From: AP-15 sp963814865
GTDB lineage: Bacteria; Pseudomonadota; Alphaproteobacteria; ATCC43930; CGMCC-115725
Length of the DNA stretch: 64,000 nucleotides
Direction: 5' to 3'
Assembly (NCBI GenBank): GCA_963814865.1
Contig: CAWFEN010000009.1
Span: forward strand, 62,001-126,000
The notes under the pieces were generated by a model that was not told the origin of the DNA, searched no databases, and worked only from the letters and a program-made list of their open reading frames with translations. The position numbers were made by a program, and so were the translations under genes. Positions 26,217 through 35,757 of the stretch are shown in pieces (position 1 is the first letter of the stretch; every line of letters begins with the position of its first letter).

Positions 26217-27470
26217 ATGTGGCCGAAATTCACCAACCCGTGGTGCGTGGTCGTCGGCGCCGTGCTCGGCCTCTTGGTCTGCAACGGGCCGGTGCTGGGC
26301 TTCACCTTTGGCGTATTTTTGAAGCCGCTCGGCCATGACATGGGCTGGCACCGCGGCGCGACGTCGTTCGCGCTGTCGGCCGGCGGCATCCTTTCGGCGA
26401 TCGCCGTGCCGATCATCGGCGGCATGATGGACCGTTGGCGAATTCGCCGGGTGGCGCTCTCCGGCATCGTAATTTACGCACTCTGCCTCAGCCTCGTCGG
26501 GCTCAGCCCGCGCTCGCTGCTGGCGTTCACCTTGCTGTTCGGCCTGGCCGAGACGACGAGCGCGATCCAGACGCCGATCGGCTATGCCAAGGCGATCTCG
26601 GCCTGGTTCGACCGGCGGCGCGGTCTTGCCCTCGGCATCGCGATGTCGGGGGTCGGCATGGGCGGGTTTCTCGTTCCGCAGCTGGCGCGGCTCCTGATCG
26701 ACCGGGTTGGCTGGCGGGGCGCCTATGCGGGGCTCGCTGTGCTGACCTTGGCGGTCGCGTTCCCGGCCGTGGCGCTGTTCATCCGCGAGCCGCAACCGGG
26801 CGAGGGCGAGCACCGCCGCGTGGCCGGCGCGGCCGAGCTTCCCGGCCTCACCCTGGGCCAATCGATCGGCACCGCGCGCTTCTGGTTTTTGGCGGTGGCG
26901 TTTTTTCTCGTTGCGGTCGCGATTAACGGCACCGTGGCGCATGTCGTGCCGCTGTTGACCGATCATGGTCTGTCGCCCGCGGTCGCGGCGGCGACATTGG
27001 GCGTCTTTGGTCTGGCGACGATGAGCGGCCGGTTGCTCGTCGGCTATCTCGTCGATCGGATTTACGCACCCTATATCGCCAGCGTCTTTTTTCTGGCGCC
27101 GATCGCCGGTCTTTTCTTTCTCGCCACCGCCGCCGGGCCGCTGCCCGCGCTTGGAGTGGTGTTGATGGGGCTTGGCCTCGGCACCGAGATCGACCTGATC
27201 GCGTTTCTGGTCACGCGGTTTTTCGGGCAGCGCAGCTTCGGGCAGCTCTACGGCTGCTTTTTTATGGTGTTCGGGTTCGGCTCCAGCATCGGCCGCTTTG
27301 TCGGCGGCGTCGTTTACGACCTCGCCCGATCATACAACCCGGCGCTGATCGGCGCCGCGGCGGGGCTCGTCATCGCGGTTATCCTGATCAACCAGCTCGG
27401 CGCCTACGTTTACCCGGTCGAGCGGGAGCCGGCGCCCGAGCTCCTCCCTGAGCCCGCGGCCGCTTCCTGA
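26217..27470 (+). CDS. MFS transporter (oxalate/formate antiporter-like)
   Basis: 417-aa permease resembling the OFA/monocarboxylate branch of MFS proteins. The N-terminus has WCVVVGAVLGLLVCNGPVLG then TFGVFLKPLGHDMGW, and the helix-5 region reads GIAMSGVGMGGFLVPQLAR. GCCAT-ATGTGG context: the start follows GGGAGGGCGAG, a good ribosome binding site. It ends 46 nt before a convergent cupin gene. Monocarboxylate is the likely substrate class. Confidence 0.87.
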   Translation: MWPKFTNPWCVVVGAVLGLLVCNGPVLGFTFGVFLKPLGHDMGWHRGATSFALSAGGILSAIAVPIIGGMMDRWRIRRVALSGIVIYALCLSLVGLSPRSLLAFTLLFGLAETTSAIQTPIGYAKAISAWFDRRRGLALGIAMSGVGMGGFLVPQLARLLIDRVGWRGAYAGLAVLTLAVAFPAVALFIREPQPGEGEHRRVAGAAELPGLTLGQSIGTARFWFLAVAFFLVAVAINGTVAHVVPLLTDHGLSPAVAAATLGVFGLATMSGRLLVGYLVDRIYAPYIASVFFLAPIAGLFFLATAAGPLPALGVVLMGLGLGTEIDLIAFLVTRFFGQRSFGQLYGCFFMVFGFGSSIGRFVGGVVYDLARSYNPALIGAAAGLVIAVILINQLGAYVYPVEREPAPELLPEPAAAS

Positions 27471-27516
27471 ACCTCACCCGGCCGACCCGGCATTTCCTCT
27501 CTTACAGCGCTGTCCG

Positions 27517-27867
27517 CTATTCGACCGGCACGAAGACCGAGTGGCGGATCTTGCCCTCCACATGCTGCGACAGGTGCCCCTTGCCGGTCGTGTCCTCGAC
27601 CAGAATGATCTCGCCGGTGCCGATCATCCGGCTCTCGCCGTCGCTGGCGGTGATCTTCACCCCGGCATCGAGATTGATGATGTATTGCCGGCGCGGCGCC
27701 GGGTGCCAGTCGACGTCGTGCTCGGCCTGGGTCTCGCGAAAGATGATCCCGCTGGCCGGCAGGCGCGTTGACATCTTGCTGCCGCGCCGCTCCTCGATCC
27801 ATTCGACCTCGATGTCGCGGAAATGCGATTGGCCGTTCGCGTCGGTATAGAGATTGTGGATGCGCAT
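27517..27867 (-). CDS. Cupin-domain protein
   Basis: 116-aa single-domain cupin. The metal site is partly recognisable: HDVDWHPAPRRQYIINLDAG resembles motif 1, with DGESRMIGTGEIILVEDTTG then KGHLSQHVEG for motif 2. Small cupins of this type may be isomerases, binding proteins or dioxygenase-like; nothing here decides. The ATG at 27867 matches the conserved start MRIHNLYTDANG. It is divergent from an ACS-type MFS transporter at 28054 with a 186-nt shared promoter region, suggesting a common catabolic role. Confidence 0.82.
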   Translation of the reverse strand: MRIHNLYTDANGQSHFRDIEVEWIEERRGSKMSTRLPASGIIFRETQAEHDVDWHPAPRRQYIINLDAGVKITASDGESRMIGTGEIILVEDTTGKGHLSQHVEGKIRHSVFVPVE

Positions 27868-28053
27868 AGCCGTCCCTCGCTCGAAAAACTCCAACGGACG
27901 CTTATACACGACCGCGTGCCGGGCGGCGACCGCGGCCTTGCCCGGTCGCTTACGCGCAGCTGTCATGACGTCGTAGCGTTTGCCCTGTGAGCACGGTTTC
28001 TCTACCCGCCGCGCCCGTGTGCCGAGCACCGGCACCCGACCCGGAGGAAAGCC

Positions 28054-29361
28054 ATGATTCGCACGGTCGAGCAGTCGGCCATGCGCAAAGTCTATTTGCG
28101 TGTGTTGCCGTTCGCAGTGCTGACCTATTTCTTCTGCTATATCGACCGGATCAACGTCGGCTTCGCCGCGCTGACGATGAACAAGGATCTCGGCCTCGAC
28201 CCGGCGATGTACGGCATGGCCGCCGGCGCGTTTTTCTGGGGCTATGTGCTGTTCGAGGTGCCGAGCAACATCATCCTCGAAAAGCTCGGCGCCCGGATCT
28301 GGATCGCCCGCATCATGATCACCTGGGGGATCATTTCCGGCGCCACCGCCTTTGCCACCGGCCCCTACAGCTTCATGGCGATCCGCTTTCTGCTGGGCCT
28401 CGCCGAGGCCGGGCTGTTCCCCGGTTTCGTCCTGTTCTTCACCTATTGGTTCCCGGACGCGCACCGCGCCCGCATCAACGCCGGCTTCATCCTGGCCTTG
28501 CCGATCGCGGTCGCTGCCGGCGCCCCGATTTCGACCGCGCTCTTGGGGCTGAACGGGTTTCTCGGCCTCAAGGGCTGGCAGTGCCTGTACATCTTCGAGG
28601 CCATTCCGACGGTTCTGATCGGGATCAGCGTGTTCTTTTACGTGACCGATGGCCCGGGCAAGGCGCGCTGGCTGACCGCCGGGGAGCGCGATTGGCTCGG
28701 CGGCAGGCTCGCCCATGAGCGCCGCGAGGTCGAGGCCCAGCACGGCTTCCGCCTGCTGCACGCGTTCTTCAGCCCAAAGATCCTGCTGCTGTCGCTGAAT
28801 TATCTCGGCATCGGCGCTGCCAGTCTCGGCCTGCTGCTGTTCCTGCCGCAGATCATCAAGCAGCTCGGCGTCACCAACATGCAGGTCGGCTGGATCACGA
28901 TGATCCCCTATATCTGCGGTGCCGCCAGCATGGTCGTGTTCGGCTGGCTCTCCGACCGTATCGGCGACCGGCGCTGGACCCTGTTCGCGACCTGTGTCGT
29001 GGCGACGCTCGGGCTGGTGCTTGCAGGGCTCACCATCGGCACCTGGTGGTCGCTCGTCGGCATCACCATCGGCGCGGTCGGGCTCTACGGCACCAAGGGC
29101 CCATTCTGGTCGATGCCGACGATGCTGCTGACCGGCCCCGCCGCCGCGGCCGGCATCGCCTGGATCAATTCGCTCGGCAATCTCGGCGGCTTTTTCGGGC
29201 CGACGATCGTCGGCTGGGCCAAGCAGCTGACCGGCAGCTATGCCGGCGGTCTCTATGGGCTCGCCCTGTGCGCGCTGGTCTCGGCGGTGGTGGCGCTGTT
29301 CTGGCTGCGGATCCCGCGCCGGGCGGCGATACCGGCAATCGCCGCCGCCGTCGCCGAGTAA
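28054..29361 (+). CDS. MFS transporter, anion:cation symporter family
   Basis: 435-aa permease of the ACS family (phthalate, tartrate, hexuronate transporters). The family signature is clear: FFCYIDRINVGFAALTMNKD in helix 1, then FFWGYVLFEVPSNIILEKLG. Helix-loop motif GWLSDRIGDRR is in the second half. A GGAGG ribosome binding site precedes the ATG. Located between a divergent small cupin and a downstream alpha/beta hydrolase, so uptake of a carboxylate that these genes then process is plausible but unproven. Confidence 0.9.
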   Translation: MIRTVEQSAMRKVYLRVLPFAVLTYFFCYIDRINVGFAALTMNKDLGLDPAMYGMAAGAFFWGYVLFEVPSNIILEKLGARIWIARIMITWGIISGATAFATGPYSFMAIRFLLGLAEAGLFPGFVLFFTYWFPDAHRARINAGFILALPIAVAAGAPISTALLGLNGFLGLKGWQCLYIFEAIPTVLIGISVFFYVTDGPGKARWLTAGERDWLGGRLAHERREVEAQHGFRLLHAFFSPKILLLSLNYLGIGAASLGLLLFLPQIIKQLGVTNMQVGWITMIPYICGAASMVVFGWLSDRIGDRRWTLFATCVVATLGLVLAGLTIGTWWSLVGITIGAVGLYGTKGPFWSMPTMLLTGPAAAAGIAWINSLGNLGGFFGPTIVGWAKQLTGSYAGGLYGLALCALVSAVVALFWLRIPRRAAIPAIAAAVAE

Positions 29362-29590
29362 CCCGCGCGAGATTTGGGCAGCTGCGCACCGGTTGGGCAC
29401 GAAGGAAAGCTGGTCCGGGAATGAGGTCCGGATCCGATCCGGCGATCCCGGCCCGGATCGGCCTCCGCATCTGCCGCGGCGGCCCGGACCTGACCACCCT
29501 CCGAACAAGAATCATGCCAACCGGAGCCGGCTTGCCGGCGGCCCGCCGGCCCCCTAGGATCGGGCATCCGGCGCAGGCGAAAGGCCAGCG

Positions 29591-30472
29591 ATGCCACACC
29601 TCACCACCGATGACGGCGTCCGCCTCCATTACGAGGAGGCCGGATCGGGCATGCCGGTCGTGTTCGTCCACGAATTCGCCGACGATTATCGCGGCTACGA
29701 GCCGCAGATGCGCTGTTTCGCGCGGCGCTATCGCTGCATCGCCTACAATGCCCGCGGCTATCCGCCCTCGGATGTGCCCGAAGACCCGGCGCGCTATTCG
29801 CAGGACCGCGCCCGCGACGACATCCGTGCGGTGCTCGACGCGTTGCGGATCGACAAGGCACATGTCGTCGGCATCTCGATGGGCGGCTTTGCCGTCCTGC
29901 ATTTCGGCTTCGCCTATCCCCTCCGCGCGCTGTCGCTGGTCGTCGCCGGCTGCGGCTACGGGGCCGAGCCCGGCAAGCGCCGGCAATTCCACGACGAAAC
30001 CGCGAAGACCATTGCCCTGATCGAGGGCCAGGGCATGAGCGTCGCCGGCAAAACCTATGCGCAGGGTCCGACGCGGGTGCAGTTCCAGAACAAGGACCCG
30101 CGCGGCTGGGCCGAATTCGCGGCAAATCTCGCCGGGCATTCGACCCGAGGCTCGGCGCTGACGATGCGCGGGGTGCAGGCGCAGCGCCCGTCGCTATGGG
30201 ATCTGACCGAACAGATGCGCGGCCTCGAGGTGCCGACCTTGGTCATGACCGGCGACGAGGACGACCCGTGCCTCGAACCCGGCCTGCTGATGAAGCGGAC
30301 AATTCCAGCCGCGGCTCTTGTCGTCTTTCCGAATACGGGCCACGCGCTCAACCTCGAAGAACCCGACCTGTTCAACCGCAGCCTCGCCGAGTTCTTCCAT
30401 CAGGTCGAGCGCCAGCGCTGGCCGCGCCGCGACCCGCGCTCGCAGACCGGCTCGATCCTCGGCATGCGCTGA
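29591..30472 (+). CDS. Alpha/beta hydrolase
   Basis: 293-aa hydrolase with the canonical fold. The oxyanion region is PVVFVHEFADDYRGYEPQ, the nucleophile elbow is GISMGGF with Ser96, the acid lies near GDEDDPCLEPG and the histidine in FPNTGHALNLEEP. HE instead of the more common HG at the oxyanion loop is slightly unusual. No signal peptide, so cytoplasmic. It lies 229 nt downstream of the ACS transporter; I see nothing in that gap. Converges with aspartate aminotransferase. Confidence 0.9.
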   Translation: MPHLTTDDGVRLHYEEAGSGMPVVFVHEFADDYRGYEPQMRCFARRYRCIAYNARGYPPSDVPEDPARYSQDRARDDIRAVLDALRIDKAHVVGISMGGFAVLHFGFAYPLRALSLVVAGCGYGAEPGKRRQFHDETAKTIALIEGQGMSVAGKTYAQGPTRVQFQNKDPRGWAEFAANLAGHSTRGSALTMRGVQAQRPSLWDLTEQMRGLEVPTLVMTGDEDDPCLEPGLLMKRTIPAAALVVFPNTGHALNLEEPDLFNRSLAEFFHQVERQRWPRRDPRSQTGSILGMR

Positions 30473-30531
30473 CCGGCGCCTCCGGGCACGGCCCGGCGCT
30501 GGGTATCGCCCGGCGCTTGCGGGCCAGCCGG

Positions 30532-31734
30532 CTAGGCGAGGGCGCGGCAGGCGCGGTCGATGCGATCGCAGGCTTCGCGCAGCACCTCGGTCGAGGTCGC
30601 GTAGGAGATGCGGAAATGCGGTGCGAGCCCGAAGGCCTCGCCGTGCACGCATGCCACCCCGGTCTCCGCCAGCAGGTAGCGCACGAAATCCTCGTCATTG
30701 GCGATCGTCCGGCCGGCGGGGGTGCGCTTGCCGATCAGGCCGGCGCAGGACGGATAGACGTAGAAAGCCCCTTCCGGCCGCGGGCAGAACAGGCCCGGGA
30801 TCCGGTTCAGCAGGTCGACCACCAGGTCCCGCCGCTCCATGAAGCTCTTATTGTGGACCGGGATGAAATCCTGCGGCCCGGTCAGCGCCGCGATCGCCGC
30901 CGCCTGGCTGATCGAGCACGGGTTGGCGGTCGAGTTCGACTGGATCGCACCCATCGCCCTGATCAATGCCTTCGGGCCGCCGCCGTAGCCGATGCGCCAG
31001 CCGGTCATGCAATAGGCTTTCGACACGCCGTTGACGGTCAGGGTGCGCTCATAGAGCCGCGGCTCGACCTCGGCGATCGTCTTGAACGCGAAATCGTCGT
31101 AGACGAGGTGCTCGTACATGTCGTCGGTCATGACCCAGACCTGCGGGTGCGCCAGCAGCACGTCGGCGACCGCGCGCAGATCCGCTTCACTGTAGGCGGC
31201 CCCGGTCGGGTTCGACGGCGAGTTCAGGATCAGCCACTTGGTCCTGGGCGTGATCGCCGCGTCGAGATCCTCGGGCCGCAACCGAAAACCGTTGTTCTGC
31301 GGGCACGGCACCGGCACCGGCGTGCCGTCGCACAGCAGCACCATTTCGGGATAGGAAACCCAGAACGGTGCCGGGATCACGACCTCGTCGCCCGGGTTGA
31401 TGGTGGCGACCATGGCGTTGTACAGCACCTGCTTGCCGCCGGCGCTGACCGTGATCTGCGAGGTCTCGTAATCGAGATTGTTTTCGCGCTTGAACTTGGC
31501 CGCCACCGCGCGTTTCAGCTCGATCGATCCGTCGAACACGGTATAGCGGGTTTCGCCGCGCCGCATCGCCGCGATCGCCGCTTCCTGGATGTTGGGCGGC
31601 GTGTCGAAATCGGGCTCGCCCACCGACAGGCTGATGATGTCGCGCCCGGCCGCCTTCAGCTCGGTGGCGAGGGCGGTGATCGCCATGGTCGGCGACGGTT
31701 TGACGCGGGCGAGACGATCGGCGAGGAAAGGCAT
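30532..31734 (-). CDS. aatA: Pyridoxal-phosphate aspartate aminotransferase (class I)
   Basis: 400-aa aminotransferase of subgroup I-gamma, the alphaproteobacterial AatA type, which interconverts aspartate and oxaloacetate (some accept prephenate). The PLP lysine is Lys239 in VSKAYCMTGWRIGYGGGP; ILNSPSNPTGAAYSEADL and GEPDFDTPPNI are family marks. An upstream in-frame extension to 31989 is noise; the ATG at 31734 gives the conserved MPFLADRLARVKPSPT. Followed convergently by the hydrolase gene. Confidence 0.92.
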   Translation of the reverse strand: MPFLADRLARVKPSPTMAITALATELKAAGRDIISLSVGEPDFDTPPNIQEAAIAAMRRGETRYTVFDGSIELKRAVAAKFKRENNLDYETSQITVSAGGKQVLYNAMVATINPGDEVVIPAPFWVSYPEMVLLCDGTPVPVPCPQNNGFRLRPEDLDAAITPRTKWLILNSPSNPTGAAYSEADLRAVADVLLAHPQVWVMTDDMYEHLVYDDFAFKTIAEVEPRLYERTLTVNGVSKAYCMTGWRIGYGGGPKALIRAMGAIQSNSTANPCSISQAAAIAALTGPQDFIPVHNKSFMERRDLVVDLLNRIPGLFCPRPEGAFYVYPSCAGLIGKRTPAGRTIANDEDFVRYLLAETGVACVHGEAFGLAPHFRISYATSTEVLREACDRIDRACRALA

Positions 31735-31867
31735 GACAGGCCGGTATCCATGAGGGGTTCGACAAGGCACCCTAACGCCCGCGCTCCTTCCTGTGAAGGA
31801 TGTCGCATGCCATATCGCCGCCGGTATCGCCGCCCGCCAGGCGTTTCCGCGCGGCGCGGCCGGCGGG

Positions 31868-32326
31868 TCAGCCGAGCTTGAAGCCCTGGCGCGCCAGCAG
31901 CTTCCAGCCGCCATCCTGCTTTTGCCAGACTGCGAGCACGCCAAGCCTGATGCTGTTGGGCCTGCCGCCGGTTTCGGATTCGGACGCATAGATGTGGCGG
32001 ACGATCGCGGCGTCGCCGGCCAGCGCGACGGTCAGCTCGGGAAAGGTCAGCGATTTGACGACCGCCTTCCGGGCCATGACGCCATCGATAAACTCAGCCT
32101 GCGTCTGGACCTTGCCGCTCGAGTGGCCGTAGCTCAGCTGCGCGGCCGTCAGCTCCGCCAATCGGGCCTTGTCCGCCGCCAGCAGCGCCTTTCGCAAGGC
32201 CTCGACGGCCTCTTTGACCGCCGCCTCGTCGGCACCCTCGGCAAGCGCCGCAGAACCGCGCAGCAGGCCTGACATGCCGAATGCAAGCGCACCTGCGACG
32301 GCGAGGTTGCGCCGGGTAAATTGCAT
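31868..32326 (-). CDS. Exported NTF2-like (DUF4440-type) protein
   Basis: 152-aa protein with an N-terminal export signal (MQFTRRNLAVAGALAFGMSG; the RR with a following hydrophobic stretch could be a Tat signal, cleavage near ALAEG). The mature part has the cone-shaped NTF2-like pattern: helices AVKEAVEALRKALLAADKAR, then LSYGHSSGKVQTQAEFID, and strands ending VWQKQDGGWKLLARQGF. Such domains bind small ligands or act as minor enzymes; function unknown. It precedes aatA on the same strand by 133 nt. Confidence 0.82.
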   Translation of the reverse strand: MQFTRRNLAVAGALAFGMSGLLRGSAALAEGADEAAVKEAVEALRKALLAADKARLAELTAAQLSYGHSSGKVQTQAEFIDGVMARKAVVKSLTFPELTVALAGDAAIVRHIYASESETGGRPNSIRLGVLAVWQKQDGGWKLLARQGFKLG

Positions 32327-32668
32327 GGGTTCCTCCCGCGGTCTATGCCGGTCCGGATCGAGTGGTGCTTTCGGCGGAGCTTACGCCGCACTCGCCACCC
32401 TGTCGAACGGCGATATCCGCGCGGCGCCGCCCTGCTCCGCGCCGGTGGCGCGGTGCACTCCCGGCTGCCGAGGCGTCGTGGCGGGTCCCGACCCTGCTCT
32501 TGTGCAGCGGCTCGGGGATGGCCGCGGGCGGCTGGGAACGCAGGGTAGGCGGCGGTTCGCCCTCGCACCGGGGGACGATTTGGCGTTGTCGAGGCTGGCT
32601 AAACGGACGATGCTGCCCCAGGACCGTCAGGAATCTGGCGAATGTGGACTTGGAAGGTCAAAAGCTGC
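32327..32668. other. Divergent intergenic region without a recognised gene
   Basis: 342 nt between the NTF2-like gene (leftward) and the GlcG-like gene (rightward). Several frames stay open because of GC content but none shows a recognisable domain. The last 30 nt include GGAAGGTC, a possible ribosome binding site about 10 nt before the ATG at 32669. Promoters for both genes must lie here; I cannot place them. Confidence 0.5.
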
Positions 32669-33157
32669 ATGAAGCCGTCCCTCCTGTCCGCGCTCTGCGC
32701 CGTGTTTCTCGCGAGCCAGGCCCACGCCCAGGGCCTGCTCCAGACGCACCGCATCGCCGCGGATCTCGCGAACCAGGCGGTCGCGGCGGTGGTCGCGAAA
32801 TGCGCCGGCCAGGGTTACGCCGAGACCGCCGTGCTGGTCGATGCCGACGGCGTGCCGCAGGCGGTGCTGCGCGGCAACGGCACCGGCGCCCACACGCTCG
32901 ACAGCGCCTTTGCCAAGGCCTACACCGCCGCGTCGTTCAAGACCGGCACGACGGCGCTCGTTGAGAGGTCGAAGACGGTCCCGGTGTTGGCGAACCTGTT
33001 CAAATTGCCGCATCTGCTGTTGCTGGGCGGCGGCATCGTCATCAAGGCGGGCGACGAGGTGGTCGGCGCGATCGGCGCCGCCGGGGCGCCGGGCGGCGAC
33101 CTCGACGATGCCTGCGCCCGTGCCGGCCTGGACAAGATCAGGGACCAGCTCAAATAG
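32669..33157 (+). CDS. Secreted GlcG/HbpS-type heme-binding-like protein
   Basis: 162-aa protein with a signal peptide (MKPSLLSALCAVFLASQAHA, cleavage after AQA-like site) and a GlcG/HbpS domain. The domain hallmark is a glycine-rich end: LLLLGGGIVIKAGDEVVGAI, then GAAGAPGGDLDDACARAGLD. Some members bind heme or sense redox; others have unknown roles beside glycolate genes. An upstream in-frame ATG at 32642 adds nine residues before the signal and is less likely. Confidence 0.85.
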   Translation: MKPSLLSALCAVFLASQAHAQGLLQTHRIAADLANQAVAAVVAKCAGQGYAETAVLVDADGVPQAVLRGNGTGAHTLDSAFAKAYTAASFKTGTTALVERSKTVPVLANLFKLPHLLLLGGGIVIKAGDEVVGAIGAAGAPGGDLDDACARAGLDKIRDQLK

Positions 33158-33205
33158 CGCTCGCGCCGGCGACGAGGATAACGCGATGAGGGTCGGGATG
33201 ACGCG

Positions 33206-34113
33206 ATGAGGGTCGGGATCTCGCTGACGAGCAACCATCCGGACGCGACGGATCCGCGCCAGGGAGCGCGCTGGATGATCGAGCGCGCCGCCGCGGCCCG
33301 TCGCGCCGGGCTCGATTCGCTGTTTGTCGGCGATCAGCACGTGTCGCCCACACCCTATTACCAGAACACGCCGATGCTCGGGCGGCTGCTCGCGGAATGG
33401 GGCCCGGCGCCCTCCGGCTGCCTGTTCCTGCTCCCGCTGTGGCATCCGGTGCTGGTGGCCGAGCAGATCGGCACCCTGGCCGCCGTCGCGCAAGGCCCCT
33501 TCATCATGCAATGCGGGCTCGGCTGGGGCGACACAAGGTTCGCCGCGATGGGCATCGACATCAGGACGCGCCCTTCGGCTTTCGAGGAAGCTCTCGACAT
33601 TGTCCGGCGCCTGTTGGCGGGTGAAACCGTGAGTTCCGCCCGGCGGTTCCGGGTTGCCGCAGCGAGCCTCGCGCTGCGTCCGGCCGAGCCCGTCGAGGTC
33701 TGGATCGGCGCCAGTGCCGCGCCGGCCATCGACCGCGCGGCGCGACTGGCGGAGGGCTGGATCGCGAGCCCGGCCTCACCCGCGAGGAGGCGCGCGCGCA
33801 GGCCGATCTCTATCGCGAGCGCTGCGCCGCTTGCGGCAGAACGCCGGGCGCCATCGTCCTGCGGCGCGACATTTACGTCGGCTTGTCATCGTCCGAAGCA
33901 GCCGCGGTGAAGCAGCACGCGCTGGGCCAGGGCTATCGCGGCATGGCGGCGGAAACCCTGGTCGCGGGCTCGGCCGACGACGTCGCGGATGAGTTTCGGA
34001 GCTTCGGGGAAATCGGCTACACCGACATCCTCGTGCGCCATCTGACCAACGATCAGCCGAAGGTCCTGGGCTCGCTGGAGCGGCTGGCGGCGGTGCGCGC
34101 CGCGCTGGCCTGA
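33206..34113 (+). CDS. LLM-class flavin-dependent oxidoreductase (frameshifted)
   Basis: Luciferase-like monooxygenase using F420 or FMN. The N-terminus MRVGISLTSNHPDATDPRQG and QCGLGWGDTRFAAMGID belong to the family. The first frame runs to 33910, but after EGWIASP the conserved continuation (GLTREEARAQADLYRERCA, then QPKVLGSLERLAAVRAALA) is in another frame ending at 34113. One missing base within 33765-33775, most simply a G lost from CCCGGG, restores a 302-aa protein of normal length. Treat as one gene with either a mutation or a consensus error. Confidence 0.82.
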
Positions 34114-34171
34114 GAGGGTCTAGTGTCCCGATTGGGAGATTCTGCCGATCATTCGCACCCTCCTTTTGTCA

Positions 34172-34256
34172 CCCCGGCGCAGGCCGGGGCCCATTTGTCA
34201 ACCGCTCGCGCGCCGGAACAATGGGTACCGGCCTTCGCCGGTATGACAAGTGGAGG
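34172..34256. repeat. Intergenic palindromic repeat, type A
   Basis: Non-coding element in the gap after the LLM gene. It contains a hairpin with 7-bp arms (34172-34178 and 34183-34189, CCCCGGC/GCCGGGG, loop GCAG) and a second hairpin near its right end around TACCGGC/GCCGGTA. The flanks GTCAC...TATGAC are roughly inverted. The style is that of the short mobile palindromes scattered in alphaproteobacterial chromosomes. Confidence 0.6.
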
Positions 34257-34322
34257 CAGGAATGGGATCTCACAAACTTCTGGGTCACTGCACTAGCCGG
34301 AAATAGAGTATAAAACATCCCC

Positions 34323-34402
34323 CGTCATCACCGAAAAAGCGAGGGTCCAGAGCCAACGGTCAGATAACGGACCCCTGGATTCCCGCGGTCGCGGAAATGA
34401 CG
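34323..34402. repeat. Intergenic palindromic repeat, type B
   Basis: 80-bp element bounded by CGTCAT (34323-34328) and its inverse ATGACG (34397-34402), with an inner inverted pair GGGTCCAG and CTGGATTCCC. It can fold into one long imperfect hairpin. It ends only 27 nt before the gentisate-dioxygenase start, so it lies in that gene's leader. It is unlike type A and the copies at 48.9 and 56.3 kb. Confidence 0.6.
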
Positions 34403-34428
34403 AGGTAGTGCCGCAGGGAGGATCGTCA

Positions 34429-35409
34429 ATGCCGGAGCTGTCTGACATCCAATCGTCGCAAGAAGAGCTGCAGGAATACTACGCGCAATTGGCCGCGCAG
34501 CACGTGACGCCGGCCTGGATCGGCGGCGGCATCAGCATCGAGCCGGAAAGCAAGGCCATGCCTTACCTGTGGCATTGGCGCGAGCTGCGGCCGCAGGCGA
34601 TGCGCGCGGCCGAGCTCGTCGGCACCCAGCAGGCCGAGCGCCGGGTGCTGCGCCTGACCAACCCGGAGCTGCCCGGGATCGCCAGCAGCACGCTCGTCGC
34701 CAACATCCAGATCGTGATGCCGGGCGAGATTGCCCGGGCGCATCGCCATTCGGCGGCGGCGCTGCGCCTGATCATCGAGGGCAGCGGCGGCTACACGGTC
34801 GTCAATGGCGAGCGCGTCCCGATGTATCCGGGCGATCTCGTCCTGACCCCCAATTGGTCATGGCACGACCACGCCAACGACACCGATGCACCGATGATCT
34901 GGCTCGACGGCCTCGACACCCCGCTGGTGCGGATGCTCGAAGCCGGGTTCTACGAGGAGCACCCCCGGGAGCGGCAGGAATTCGGCGCGGCGGTCAACGC
35001 CTCGCAATGGCGCTACCCGATGTCGGAGATGCGCGCCGCCCTGGAGCGGCTGGCCGCCGCCAAGACCGCTGACACGGCTGAGGGGATCATCCTCGAATAC
35101 CAGAACCGGGTCACCGGCGGGCCGGTGATGCCGACCATCGCCTGCCACATGCAGCTCTTGCGCCCCGGCGAGAAGACGCGGGCCCGCCGCCGTGTCTGCC
35201 GCACCAACTATCACGTGGTCGAGGGCGCCGGCTATTCGGTGGTCGGCGGCGAGCGCCTCGACTGGGAAGACAAGGACGTGTTCACGGCGCCGACCTGGAA
35301 TTTCTGCGAGCACGTCAACACCGGCGACCGCCCGGCCTTCCTGTTCAGCTTCAGCGACATGCCGGTGATGCAGGCCCTGAGCCTCTATCGCGATGAGACC
35401 AGGCCCTAG
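34429..35409 (+). CDS. Gentisate 1,2-dioxygenase-like bicupin protein
   Basis: 326-aa two-cupin protein resembling gentisate/1-hydroxy-2-naphthoate dioxygenases, Fe(II) enzymes that open the aromatic ring. The N-terminal cupin carries the metal ligands in RAHRHSAAALRLIIEG and WSWHDHANDTDAPMIWLDGL; the second cupin (residues about 220-320) lacks the first HxH (it has KTRARRRVCRT), as is usual. The ATG at 34429 is preceded by GGGAGGA at the right distance; an upstream GTG at 34408 is rejected. No other gentisate pathway gene is adjacent. Confidence 0.88.
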   Translation: MPELSDIQSSQEELQEYYAQLAAQHVTPAWIGGGISIEPESKAMPYLWHWRELRPQAMRAAELVGTQQAERRVLRLTNPELPGIASSTLVANIQIVMPGEIARAHRHSAAALRLIIEGSGGYTVVNGERVPMYPGDLVLTPNWSWHDHANDTDAPMIWLDGLDTPLVRMLEAGFYEEHPRERQEFGAAVNASQWRYPMSEMRAALERLAAAKTADTAEGIILEYQNRVTGGPVMPTIACHMQLLRPGEKTRARRRVCRTNYHVVEGAGYSVVGGERLDWEDKDVFTAPTWNFCEHVNTGDRPAFLFSFSDMPVMQALSLYRDETRP

Positions 35410-35757
35410 CCGCGGCATGCGCCGGCGCCCTTGACCAGCGCGGCAAATGACGATCGAGGCTGGTAATTGGAGGGCACCGAGATGCCGGACCGCGCTGGCA
35501 AGCCGAGGCTGGCCTCCAGCAAATTGCCGCATTCGAACCTAAAGCCTTCGTCGATTCATCGCGGGGTCGCTTGGTTTTGGCCCCACAGCCGTCGTTCCTC
35601 ACGGCCTGCCCCAGTGGTGGAAAAGGACCCACGGTTTCGGCGGGGTCTGGGTCAGCTGCTCAACCCAAGCGCACTTTAAACAGTGCTCGGTCGAGGTCAG
35701 CGATCGGTCGAAAGCGGCGGCGGTTCGGGAACAAAGCTCCCTCGTCGCGGGCCGCGG
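35410..35757. other. Gene-poor stretch with one doubtful 65-codon frame
   Basis: 348 nt between the dioxygenase and the acyl-CoA dehydrogenase stop. The only frame with a ribosome binding site (GGAGGG) runs 35482-35679 (plus strand, starts MPDRAGKPRLASSKLPHSN) and resembles no family I know; its composition (many Ser, Pro, Arg) looks like translated non-coding DNA. No hairpin repeat of the kinds seen elsewhere was found. Confidence 0.35.

Noticed and set aside
27868..29508. Long minus-strand frame upstream of the cupin gene
   Set aside because: Antisense to the ACS transporter and low in complexity; only the last 116 codons have family similarity, so the cupin starts at 27867.
35482..35679. 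65-codon frame with a GGAGGG site
   Set aside because: No family resemblance and composition like translated non-coding DNA; left as part of the gene-poor stretch.
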